From: Desulfosporosinus lacus DSM 15449
GTDB lineage: Bacteria > Bacillota > Desulfitobacteriia > Desulfitobacteriales > Desulfitobacteriaceae
Assembly: GCF_900129935.1 (NCBI RefSeq)
Contig: NZ_FQXJ01000004.1
Location: forward strand, 186,001 to 250,000
Direction of reading: 5' to 3'
DNA length: 64,000 nucleotides
A program made the position numbers and the translations under genes. A model generated the notes under the pieces. The model was not told the origin of the DNA and ran no database searches. It saw only the letters and a program-made list of their open reading frames with translations. This document shows positions 46,055 through 54,900 of the stretch, in pieces; within the stretch, counting starts at the first letter, position 1, and the number at the start of each line of letters is the position of its first letter.

Positions 46055-46840
46055 TTGTCCACATCAATATCCAATACTTACGAAGACTTTGTTAAAGGGT
46101 TCCACCCCAAGAGCGGCTTAGATCTTAAGTTTTATAAGCAAAACCAGATGCAGCGGCGAATTCTTAGCTTTATGAATTCCCACGGACATCCGACCTATCC
46201 GGAGTTTTTAAAAGCACTCAATGCTGACCCGGTATTGTACGATGCCTTTTTCAAGCATTTAACCATTAACGTCTCCCAATTCTTTCGGGATGCGACTCAA
46301 TGGAAAACACTTCGAGAAACGATATTCCCCTTACTCCTCCAAAATAAAACGCCTTTGAAACTTTGGAGCGCGGGATGTTCCAGCGGTCAGGAGCCTTACT
46401 CACTAGCCATGACAATGATGGAATATTTCTCGATGGCCAAGTTTAGCATACTGGGTACAGATATTGATGTCAACGTATTGCGTCAAGCCAAAGAAGGCCT
46501 TTATAAACAAAATGATTTTGCGAGCACTCCGCCAGAATTCCTGCAAAAGTATTTTACCTCATCTGACAAAGGACATCAAATTCATGATTCTGTCAAGCGG
46601 CAAGTCAGTTTTCAACCTCAAAACCTGTTAACCGATCGTTTCCAAACCGGCTTCGATTTCATAGCCTGTCGCAATGTTGTCATTTACTTTACTGAAGAAG
46701 CCAAAGAAATGCTTTATAAAAAATTCACAGACTCCCTGCGCCCTGGTGGAATTCTCTTCACCGGCAGCACCGAACATCTCTTCGGACTAAATCATCTTGG
46801 CCTTAAACCCGTGTCCTCCTTCTTTTACCAAAAACAGTGA
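46055..46840 (+). CDS. cheR: Chemotaxis methyltransferase CheR
   Basis: CheR methylates chemoreceptor glutamates using S-adenosylmethionine. The 261-residue product has an N-terminal helical domain (LKFYKQNQMQRRILSFMNSHG), then NVSQFFRD, the SAM-binding region LWSAGCSSGQEPYSLAM, LGTDIDVNVL, and FIACRNVVIYF with the GGILFTGSTEHL end. The start is TTG 46055, about 10 bases after AGAGGTG. It is alone here, away from cheA/W/B, and ends with a strong terminator. Confidence 0.95.
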   Translation: MSTSISNTYEDFVKGFHPKSGLDLKFYKQNQMQRRILSFMNSHGHPTYPEFLKALNADPVLYDAFFKHLTINVSQFFRDATQWKTLRETIFPLLLQNKTPLKLWSAGCSSGQEPYSLAMTMMEYFSMAKFSILGTDIDVNVLRQAKEGLYKQNDFASTPPEFLQKYFTSSDKGHQIHDSVKRQVSFQPQNLLTDRFQTGFDFIACRNVVIYFTEEAKEMLYKKFTDSLRPGGILFTGSTEHLFGLNHLGLKPVSSFFYQKQ

Positions 46841-46951
46841 ACTCATTCAGCTAACGCTGAACAAGGGGCATATCCACAGACGAATACATTCACGCCGTAG
46901 GATGGAGACTATCGTCACTGAAGTAGAAAAAAGGTTCTTGATCCATCAATT

Positions 46952-46990
46952 AGGGGCTCTGACTCATTATATTAATGAATCAGAGCCCCT
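46952..46990 (+). terminator. Bidirectional terminator after cheR
   Basis: AGGGGCTCTGA (46952-46962) pairs with TCAGAGCCCCT (46980-46990), and an inner TCATTA/TAATGA stem extends it. T residues follow. It also serves the minus-strand gene that ends at 47000. Confidence 0.9.
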
Positions 46991-46999
46991 TTAAGTACT

Positions 47000-47281
47000 T
47001 CACATAAAAGACGTAGGACATTCTCTCTCATACTGTTGTACAAATTCTTCCAGTGGATAAGTAACCCCTTTACCGTTAAACTCCAATGATACCTGCTGGG
47101 CATTCGGATTAAAACCGATGAACTTCATTCCGAGTAGTTTGGCCATTTTAGATAATTCAATCCGCGTACCTCGCCCGAAATCCTGAAAATGCATCCAACA
47201 ACACGCCCCTTTTTCTAGTCTTGTCATTGACTCCAAAAAAATAATGGGTATCCCATTTGGAACGCTTAGAATTTCTATCAA
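47000..47281 (-). CDS. Small hypothetical protein
   Basis: A product of up to 93 residues that I do not recognise: ACCWMHFQDFGRGTRIELSKMAKLLGMKFIGFNPNAQQVSLEFNGKGVTYPLEEFVQQYERECP. The compact alternating pattern looks like a real small domain, and the gene abuts a terminator. The start is uncertain: TTG 47281 has no clear ribosome binding site, whereas ATG 47225-47227 (MTRLEKG) follows GGAG closely. Confidence 0.55.
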   Translation of the reverse strand: MIEILSVPNGIPIIFLESMTRLEKGACCWMHFQDFGRGTRIELSKMAKLLGMKFIGFNPNAQQVSLEFNGKGVTYPLEEFVQQYERECPTSFM

Positions 47282-47396
47282 GTGGAAGGAAATATTGGAG
47301 TTATTCTATTAACTCTAGATTAACATATCCTATTCAAGATATCCATTTAACTCTCTATATCTAAGATATGATTTTTAAATACTTTCTTAACAATCA

Positions 47397-47783
47397 TTAG
47401 GTTTGTCCCCATAATCCTAAAACACTCATTCCAGCCAAAATCAGTAAGCATCCTAGAATTTTTGGCAAGGTCAGAACTTCATGAAGAAAAAAAGTTCCGT
47501 AGAGAATTGCAATCACATACCCCAAGGAAACAAGCGGGTATGCATAGCTGAGCTCCCAGCGTGAGATCACAACCAGCCAAAGAACAGAACTTACACCAAA
47601 ACAAGCAAACCCAAGAAATATTGCAGGAGTTAATATAATTGATCCCAATTGTCTCCAAATTCCGGTAACCGATACTCTCCCATACTCAACCATACCCAGG
47701 CGAAACAAAAACTGCCCTGTAGCCCCTAATAAGATGGAAAACAAGGCAACGGCTAAGGGACGCACTTCAGAAATTAAAGACAT
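47397..47783 (-). CDS. EamA/SMR-like four-helix membrane protein
   Basis: A 128-residue hydrophobic protein with four membrane segments. Features of small DMT-superfamily transporters are present: GATGQFLFRLGM in helix 1, SRWELSYAYPLVSLGYVIAILYGTFFLHE in helices 2-3, and a last helix LGCLLILAGMSVLG. It resembles half-size EamA or ArnE-like proteins. The cargo cannot be told. ATG 47783 follows an AAGGAG motif. Confidence 0.8.
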   Translation of the reverse strand: MSLISEVRPLAVALFSILLGATGQFLFRLGMVEYGRVSVTGIWRQLGSIILTPAIFLGFACFGVSSVLWLVVISRWELSYAYPLVSLGYVIAILYGTFFLHEVLTLPKILGCLLILAGMSVLGLWGQT

Positions 47784-48032
47784 TAAATCAAAACTCCTTG
47801 AATTTTAAACTCTGGAACCTAAAGTAGATATTAATTAAGTTTTCTCAATCTGACATCTATTTATACTCTAAATCAAAGCCTATATAATGTATTCATTTAT
47901 ATTCATTTCTAAATCAATATCACGCTCCAATGAAAATATTTTGAAATGTACAAACTATTATGGTATATTTTTCTATAATGTGAAAACTTTCATAACATTA
48001 TGATTTTAGAAAGAAAAGGGAGGAAAAACACT

Positions 48033-48359
48033 ATGACCGTCCGAGCTGAATTACAAGAACTTGTGGAGAAAATGAATGCCAATCCCGAGCATATTGCTTC
48101 TGAAAAAGACCGTATCTTCCAAATTAACCTAGAGGAAAGCGGTGAATTACAAATTGTCTTCAAAGCTGGTCAAGTGCAAATGGTTGAAGGGCCTGCACCA
48201 GACCCAGAAGTTATCCTCATTATGAACGAAAAGAACTTCTCGAAATTGTTAAAAGATAAGTTGAATACTACAATGGCATTTATGACTGGTGGGTTAAAGG
48301 TTGAAGGCAAATTAGGTTTGGCCTTAAAACTTCAAGAAATCGTAAAATTGTATCAATAA
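48033..48359 (+). CDS. SCP2 sterol-binding domain protein
   Basis: A 108-residue single SCP2-type lipid-binding domain: IFQINLEESGELQIVFKAGQVQMVEGPAPDPEVILIMNEKNFSKLLKD and MAFMTGGLKVEGKLGLALKLQEI. ATG 48033 follows GGGAGGAAAAACACT; the frame is open from 48000. It is the last clearly chromosomal gene before the integrated element. Its ligand is unknown. Confidence 0.88.
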   Translation: MTVRAELQELVEKMNANPEHIASEKDRIFQINLEESGELQIVFKAGQVQMVEGPAPDPEVILIMNEKNFSKLLKDKLNTTMAFMTGGLKVEGKLGLALKLQEIVKLYQ

Positions 48360-48461
48360 AGAAACTTTGCCTTTATCAATAAATGAATGAATGATCACCC
48401 ATATAATGTTTAAAAGTGTCTTGATCAAACGGATAAATCAGCAAAATTTCGCCCGTCTAAA

Positions 48462-48491
48462 TAGCCTCCCTCGATTTACTAAGGGAGGCTA
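48462..48491 (+). terminator. Terminator after the SCP2 gene
   Basis: TAGCCTCCCT (48462-48471) and AGGGAGGCTA (48482-48491) form a perfect 10-base stem with a 10-base loop, followed by CGCTTTTTA. It lies about 100 bases past the gene. Confidence 0.88.
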
Positions 48492-48671
48492 CGCTTTTTA
48501 CAAAGTTATTTATGCTACACTTTAAAGACTGCACTCCGTAAGACTCGTTCTTGTTCAAATTGAACAACTCTTCAATCGTTTACCGAATTCCGCCAGTTGT
48601 TCTTTATCGCAAAACATTTATTTTAATCCCTCTGTAAGGCCTTTAACCTTCTAAATACTAAGCAAAGAAAG

Positions 48672-48713
48672 AAACGTAGCAACCCCTTGAGAAATCTCAA
48701 GATTACTACGTTT
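48672..48713. repeat. Nested hairpin, terminator-like
   Basis: An outer stem AAACGTAG/CTACGTTT (48672-48679 and 48706-48713) encloses an inner stem TTGAG/CTCAA (48687-48691 and 48696-48700). A few T residues follow. It may be a terminator or a structured end of the element. Confidence 0.45.
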
Positions 48714-48759
48714 TCATTCTATGAACGAAAATTTACTTTGTATTTTATTGCAAAATAAA

Positions 48760-48811
48760 GCTTATGGGAAACGGCTATGCATTATTATGCAACAACCAGT
48801 TTCCCATAAGC
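48760..48811. repeat. 13-base inverted repeat near the element boundary
   Basis: GCTTATGGGAAAC (48760-48772) is repeated inverted at 48799-48811 with 26 bases between, which themselves contain GCAT/ATGC. It is a candidate recombinase arm or core site, or a terminator; no T run follows. Confidence 0.5.
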
Positions 48812-48916
48812 ATTGCGAAGTCAACCTATAAGCCGAGTTAGGAGAGAAAATAGGCGAAGGTTTATTGCTTACGAGAAAAATAACATAAGTATACGTGTAA
48901 ATGTATATTTATGTGA

Positions 48917-48948
48917 CAGCCTCATCTGAGAAATGAGGTTGTTTTTTT
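48917..48948 (+). promoter_or_regulatory. Terminator-type hairpin over the integrase ribosome binding site
   Basis: CAGCCTCAT (48917-48925) pairs with ATGAGGTTG (48933-48941, one G-T pair) and is followed by seven T residues that end exactly at the integrase ATG (48949). The only Shine-Dalgarno-like GAGG (48935-48938) lies in the second arm. It could stop read-through from the host and block translation, unless opened. Confidence 0.65.
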
Positions 48949-49827
48949 ATGGATTTTTTTAGTTATCATCCTGATTTCCTTACTTACATAATAGCCAAGG
49001 GGCACTCCTCCTCAACGGCTACGGCGTATGGAGGTGATGCAAACTGTTTCAGAAAATTCCTAAAAGAAAACGGATTAAGCTCTGACGTTTCTGAAATCGA
49101 CCAACGCGTGATACGCCGATATATCGTCTGGTTGAAAGCACGCAAAAACAAACCTAATACTATGAAAAGAAAATTGGATAGTCTAAGCTCATTTTTTAAT
49201 TATCTTGAGCTCGAAGATATCATTGTCAAAAACCCAATGGGTAAAGTTGAGCGAATTAAAAAGCAGATAATCCCACGCACTTTCCTCAGAGAGGACGAAG
49301 CAACACGTTTAATATATGTCGTAGATAATTGGGATATACGCAATAAGGTAAGAAACCAGGCTTTCTTCAGGGTATTCCTCTATACCGGTTTAAGGGTTTC
49401 AGAGATTTGTGCGATTGATTGGAGTGACATTGACTTTAAAAACAAAACTCTTGCCATCAAGAAAGCTAAGGGGAATAAATGCCGAATAGTTTTTTTAAAC
49501 GACGAACTATGTGAACATTTATGGGCTTACTTACAGACAAGGCTCCCCCTTATCAATAAGGCCCTTTTTTTCAACCGTTACAATAACAGGATGCGCCCAA
49601 AAAATGCTAACAAAATAATCCGTCAGTATACGAGAAAAGCCGGAATTGACAAGTATTTGACCGCCCATATTTTAAGGCACACGTTTGCTACTATTCTCGT
49701 TCAAAAAGGCGTGGATATTATTACAATTCGGGATTTACTCGATCACAAAGATGTCAGCACAACTCAGATTTATACCCATTCTACAGAAGACAGGCAAAGA
49801 GACGCTCTACAACAATTACAATTGTAA
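48949..49827 (+). CDS. Tyrosine recombinase/integrase (XerC/D type)
   Basis: A 292-residue site-specific recombinase. It has an N-terminal SAM-like domain (KGHSSSTATAYGGDANCFRKFL). The catalytic domain shows R149 (TGLRVSEI), a likely K174, H240 and R243 (HILRHTFA), H266 (LLDHKDVSTTQ) and nucleophile Y275 (IYTHST). All catalytic residues are present, so it should be active. It probably excises and integrates the element. It lies at the left edge and reads inward; the start codon directly follows a hairpin and T tract. Confidence 0.93.
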   Translation: MDFFSYHPDFLTYIIAKGHSSSTATAYGGDANCFRKFLKENGLSSDVSEIDQRVIRRYIVWLKARKNKPNTMKRKLDSLSSFFNYLELEDIIVKNPMGKVERIKKQIIPRTFLREDEATRLIYVVDNWDIRNKVRNQAFFRVFLYTGLRVSEICAIDWSDIDFKNKTLAIKKAKGNKCRIVFLNDELCEHLWAYLQTRLPLINKALFFNRYNNRMRPKNANKIIRQYTRKAGIDKYLTAHILRHTFATILVQKGVDIITIRDLLDHKDVSTTQIYTHSTEDRQRDALQQLQL

Positions 49828-49945
49828 CGTGATCTCCAGTGGCATTTTTACATTTTCACTCATATTGAATTTCATGACAAGCCGCCTCTTTATAAATATG
49901 AAAGTAACTCGCTGTTTTATTATAATCTTAGGAGGTTTTGAGATA

Positions 49946-50782
49946 ATGGAAAACTGCAAAATTATAGCTATCGCCAACCAAAAAGGCGGTACAGGGAAAA
50001 CAACCACAGCTTATAACATGGGAATCGCCCTCGCGGAAATAGGCAAAAAGATTCTGCTGGTGGATAACGATCCACAAACCAATCTGACAACGGCTTTTGG
50101 TATTAGAAACACTGACGATTTATCTATATCATTGCACGATGTTCTGACTATGCTCATGGATGGACAGGAGTTGCCGGACAAGAGCGAATATATCCTGCGT
50201 GGTGAAAAGCTCGACCTTATCCCTTCAAGCATCAACTTGTCAGTAACAGAAATCAACTTGCGAGATGAAATGGGTGGTGAACGTACCTTGTCAAACCTTC
50301 TGGAACCACTCCGTGAGGATTATGACTACATTATTATAGATACAAACCCGTACCTTGGCTTGCTGACAATTAATGCACTTGCTGCCTGTGATAGTGTTAT
50401 CATCCCAGTCAGTACCCAGCTTTGGTCAGCGAATGGTCTTACAGCTTTGCTGAATATCATCCTTAAAGTCCAAAAAAAGATAAATCCCCGCATCCGGGTC
50501 TCTGGAATCCTCATTACCATGACAGATGAACGTACCATCCTGTTCAGAGAGGCCATGGATCTGATTGACGAATATTTCAAAGATAAAATTCGGATATATG
50601 ACGTGCACATCCCCGTGACGGTTAAAATTGGCGAGGCTAACTTCCACAGCCGCAGTGTGTTGGATTTTGACGCCAAAAATAAGGCTGCCCGTGCATATGC
50701 GGCTTTTGCAAAGGAGGTTATTGACCATGGCGACATCAGCGGCGGTAGCAACACAGCAGACAAAGCCCAAGCCTCGGCTTAA
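49946..50782 (+). CDS. parA: ParA family partition ATPase
   Basis: A 278-residue ParA/Soj-type ATPase with deviant Walker A NQKGGTGKTTTAYNMG (about residues 11-26), LLVDNDPQTNLTTAFG and YIIIDTNPYLGLLTINAL. ATG 49946 follows AGGAGGTTTTGAGATA; the frame is open far upstream through the integrase end. With parB, which overlaps its end by 56 bases, it probably maintains the excised circular form. Confidence 0.93.
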   Translation: MENCKIIAIANQKGGTGKTTTAYNMGIALAEIGKKILLVDNDPQTNLTTAFGIRNTDDLSISLHDVLTMLMDGQELPDKSEYILRGEKLDLIPSSINLSVTEINLRDEMGGERTLSNLLEPLREDYDYIIIDTNPYLGLLTINALAACDSVIIPVSTQLWSANGLTALLNIILKVQKKINPRIRVSGILITMTDERTILFREAMDLIDEYFKDKIRIYDVHIPVTVKIGEANFHSRSVLDFDAKNKAARAYAAFAKEVIDHGDISGGSNTADKAQASA

Positions 50783-51878
50783 AAACCTTGATGAGTTGTT
50801 TAAACTTAACGAGGATCACAAAGAGCAGGTCCCGGAAACTGTTACCACAGAAATCTCCCAAACATCCAATGAGGTACAGGACACAATTTTCACAACACTG
50901 CCCTTTTCCCTGATGGATGACTTCAAAGAGCACCCCTTCAGACTGTATGAGGGCGAACGGAAAAAGGATATGGTAGAAAGCATCAAGGATAAGGGGATTT
51001 TACAACCCCTTATCCTCCGGCCTAAACAAAATGACCGCTATGAAATTCTTTCCGGTCATAACCGGAAGTATTGCGGTATTGAAGCTGGTCTTGAGGGCTC
51101 CCCTGTCATCATAAAGAAAAACCTGTCTGACGAAGACGCTTGGATCTATGTCATTGAAACGAACCTCTTACAACGCTCTTTCTCCGATATGCTTGAATCC
51201 GAGAAGGCCGCCGTATTATCCTTGCAACACTCAAAACTATTCTCACAGGGCAAGAGAAACGATATCATAGCAGCTCTGAAAAAGCTTGAAAACCCGCATG
51301 ATACCAGCGAAAACTCAACTTCTGCGGAAATCCGCAAAAGTTCTAACACCCGCAATGCCCTTGCCGAAGAATACGGCCTCAAACCCAATCAGATAGCCCT
51401 TTATCTGCGGGTTCACCAACTCATTGACCCCTTGAAAGTACGGTTAGACCACAATGAACTTCCCTTATCCGTCGCAGCGGACCTCTCCTTTCTGAAAGAA
51501 ACCGAACAGAAATCCCTGGATAAGTGCCTGGAGCTGAACGGCTTTAAAGCGGATATGAAGAAAACCGATATCCTGCGCGGATATTCCCAAAAAGGCAAAC
51601 TCAACGAGGAGAACATCTTCCTGATTTTAAACGGCGAACTGGGCTGCCCCCCGAAAAAGAAACGCGCGCCGACCTTCAGGCTTAAACAAAAAGTCTATTC
51701 TCAATATTTCACTCCCGGCCAAAAAGCATCAGAAATTGAGGAAGTGATTGAAAAAGCCCTGGAATTTTATTTCAGTCAAAATCACAACCGGGAACAAGAA
51801 ACGGCCTCACAAGAATCAGCAGCCTATCTCTCCGCTGATGACGCCGACCATGATTATGATGACGAACAAGCAATGTAA
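50727..51878 (+). CDS. parB: ParB family partition protein
   Basis: A 383-residue ParB-like protein. The N-terminal nuclease-like domain is visible (GILQPLILRPKQ, RYEILSGHNRKYCGIEAG, VIETNLLQRSFSDMLESEKA), then a helix-turn-helix part (STSAEIRKSSNTRNALAEEYGLKPNQIALYLR). The tail is acidic (SADDADHDYDDEQ). ATG 50727 follows AAGGAGGTTATTGACC within the parA gene; the frame is open 33 codons further upstream. Confidence 0.9.
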   Translation: MATSAAVATQQTKPKPRLKNLDELFKLNEDHKEQVPETVTTEISQTSNEVQDTIFTTLPFSLMDDFKEHPFRLYEGERKKDMVESIKDKGILQPLILRPKQNDRYEILSGHNRKYCGIEAGLEGSPVIIKKNLSDEDAWIYVIETNLLQRSFSDMLESEKAAVLSLQHSKLFSQGKRNDIIAALKKLENPHDTSENSTSAEIRKSSNTRNALAEEYGLKPNQIALYLRVHQLIDPLKVRLDHNELPLSVAADLSFLKETEQKSLDKCLELNGFKADMKKTDILRGYSQKGKLNEENIFLILNGELGCPPKKKRAPTFRLKQKVYSQYFTPGQKASEIEEVIEKALEFYFSQNHNREQETASQESAAYLSADDADHDYDDEQAM

Positions 51879-51945
51879 ACACTCTTTTCAAGCCGGTCCT
51901 GATACTAAAACGGGACAGTATTGAAAACGGAAAGGAGGTATTGCT

Positions 51946-54900
51946 TTGAGAGACGATGAGAGGTTAAAGGTCATTTACGAAACCGCAACATCCATCATAA
52001 TAAGGACACCCGAAGCGTGGGCGGAATATCTGGCCTTTGCCTCCCGGATATATAAATATTCTTTTGATAACGCTTTACTTGTCTACGCCCAGGACCCAGG
52101 CGCCTCCATGCTGGCCACCAAGGAAATCTGGAAGCGTGTTGGCCGTGACCCTATTGACAAAGCCAAACATATTGCCGTCTGTGAATACAAAAACGCCAGG
52201 AATAGCTTAAAATACCTCTTTGATGTCTCTCAAACCAACGGCCATACCCTTCCGAAACAATGGACAGCCGACGAAAGTAGGCAACCACTGCTGGCGCTTA
52301 GGCTGTCCGAACGATACAATTTAAATAACCCCTATCTCAGCCTGATCATTAGTCAGCTCGTACATGAAGCTATGGAGCAATCCTTTGAACAGTACATGCA
52401 GGATTTTGAGCTGGACATTGCAGGTCACTTTTTCGCGGAGCTGCCCAAAGACGGGCTGTATGCGCAAATTCGGGAAATTGTTGAAGCCAGCGCCCAGATA
52501 TTTGTCTGTTCCCGCTGCGGAATAGAGGCACCGAAATCCTGCCTAAGCACGCTATCCACGATATCTCACTTTGACACGGTCCCCCTTGCCGCCCGGTTGG
52601 GAAACATCATAACTGAGGTATCCAAGCACATTTTGCTGGAAATTGAACGAACCGTTAAATTATTAGCAAAGGAAAGGAGTGAAAATCATGGAGAAGAAAT
52701 TGAACCTGGCATATACCGAGAAAGATGGCCTGCTCTATCCGAACATCAACATCGGGGACGAGGCGGAGAACAACGGCCAACCCCTACGCAGGTTCGGACG
52801 GGATTGGATGAACCACCTGCACAGGAACCATCGGCAGCGGTTCATGACCCTGCGGATGACCGGCGCTCTGGAAGCGACCGCCCGGAGAGTGGACGCGGAA
52901 GCTCTGGAACGGCAGGAAACAATCTATCAACAGCTATTGACGAAAAACCCGCCTCCGCCAACCGAGGACACGCTGGTGAAGGCCCGTCACCTAAACAGCC
53001 TGCGCCTGACAGCGGAGGAAATCGTGATGACGGAAATCGTCCTGAAACCGAGATAACAACCGAACAGCCAAGTCCCGAAGAAGAGCCGCAAGGCTCTTTT
53101 TTGCTGCCTGAAATCTTCTATACCCCGAAGAAACATCTTCCCTACCAGGTGGGCGATGTGATACTCAGCCTTTCCGCCCAGGCCCGGATTGTCAAGATTA
53201 CCGATGCCAATCTATTCTATGCCTTAGCTGGCGAGGACGAAAATACGGCTCCCCACGCCATGAAGCGTGAGCGTTTTGAAACCAATCTGGAAAGCGGTGT
53301 CTACCAGACTATCCGGTCTGATGATGCCGAGCTGTATGTCGGTCCTGCTGAAAGCACTACTGAAACCGCTGTTGTTGAACCTGTCAAGCAAGCCGGCGGC
53401 AACGACGGTCTGGTCATTGGCACTGATTCACAAAACAACTCCCCTGCCGAGCACCAAATGACCGATGAAGAATACCGGCAAGGCTATGAACACATCCTGA
53501 CCAGCACCGTCATGTACCCGGAAAGCATGTACACGGCTATTCGGAGCCTTTTTGCTGCCGGACTGGGAATATCGGAAAAAGCGCAGGCTTTGGCTGAAAT
53601 CTATCAGCAATACGGCAACGCCGAACTTCAAGAGGATATTCTGTATCGCACGGCGCTCCGGAAAGATGACGGCCTTTCTTTTTATATTGGCGCTGACTAC
53701 ACCTATATGTCCTGGTTCGAGATTGCCGTCCTGATCGACGCTCTGATCGAGGACGGAGATTACCCAGACCCTCGGGAGCAAGAAATCAACAGCCTTGCAA
53801 AACGCATTGGCGATTATAACATTCCCGATGAAGTGGAGGAAATGAACGGTGCTGGCGACACCGATGAACCGGAAACAGAGACTCAGGATAGCTACGAACC
53901 GACAGACGAAGAACTGTACGCCGATGTCGATGGGTTTCTGGCCCTTACTCACAATCTGTACGACGGTTGGCAGGAAGAAATGGCGGCAGAAGTTGCCAAG
54001 GTTCAAGCGGATGAGTACCATATGTACGCCTTGTTCCGTGATATCGAGGAAAAGCCTTTATCTGTCGGTCACAGCTATGTTGAGTGCTTTGCCTTTGCAG
54101 ACCATGTCACTATCCGAGTCAACAATCTTGATTTGGATTTTACCTATCAGGAAATTGCCGAGCGCATCAAAACCCTTATTGAAATAGGAAATTTCCCTAT
54201 CCCAGCCGTGCAACCCGTCAGGGCTATGGTGGTTCCAAAGGGCGGCCAGCCTGATTTTGCCAAAGAAGTACCACCTCCCTCCTTTGCTGATGCCCAGTTT
54301 ATTGAGATCAGCGATATCCCCCGTTTTGAGGAAATTGATACCTTTGTACCCGTTCCCAAGATCGTAGAGTTTGCGCAGAATGCCGGACAGCAAATAAGCC
54401 TTTTCGATCTCACGCCCCATGATTCCGACAATGATGAAACGCCGGACGCCAGCTTTGTGTTGGACGAGGAGACTGCCGGTGAGGACGGCGCTGAAACACA
54501 CGCGGCAGAACCCCTTACGGAGCCGGCCGCACCTGAGGCACCAAAAAACGCCCCCGCTCCCCAACGGTCTAAACGCCTTAATTACCATTATTCTGCCGAC
54601 GACAATCTTTACCCGCCCGGAGCCAAAACAAAATTCCACAATAATATGGAAGCCATCCGTCTTTTACAACGGATTGAAAGCGAAAGACGATGGGCGACGG
54701 CCGACGAGCAAAAGATACTGGCCCGCTACGTTGGCTGGGGCGGTATTGCCGAGGCCTTTAACCCCAAGGCGGAAAGCTGGGATAAGGAATACCGGGAGCT
54801 GAAGCTGGCCCTGGATGAAAAGGATTACGCTCAAGCGCGGGACTCCATCCTCACCGCCTATTATACCGAACCGGAGCTTGTTTCCTGCCTCTATGGGGCT

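Larger units (their letters stand above)
48360..48948. other. Junction between chromosome and integrated element
   Basis: This 589-base gap has no gene. It holds the SCP2 terminator (48462-48491), a two-part hairpin (48672-48713), a large inverted repeat (48760-48811) and the hairpin before the integrase. The left attachment site of the element should be here, but with only one end in the window the direct repeat cannot be recognised. Confidence 0.6.
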
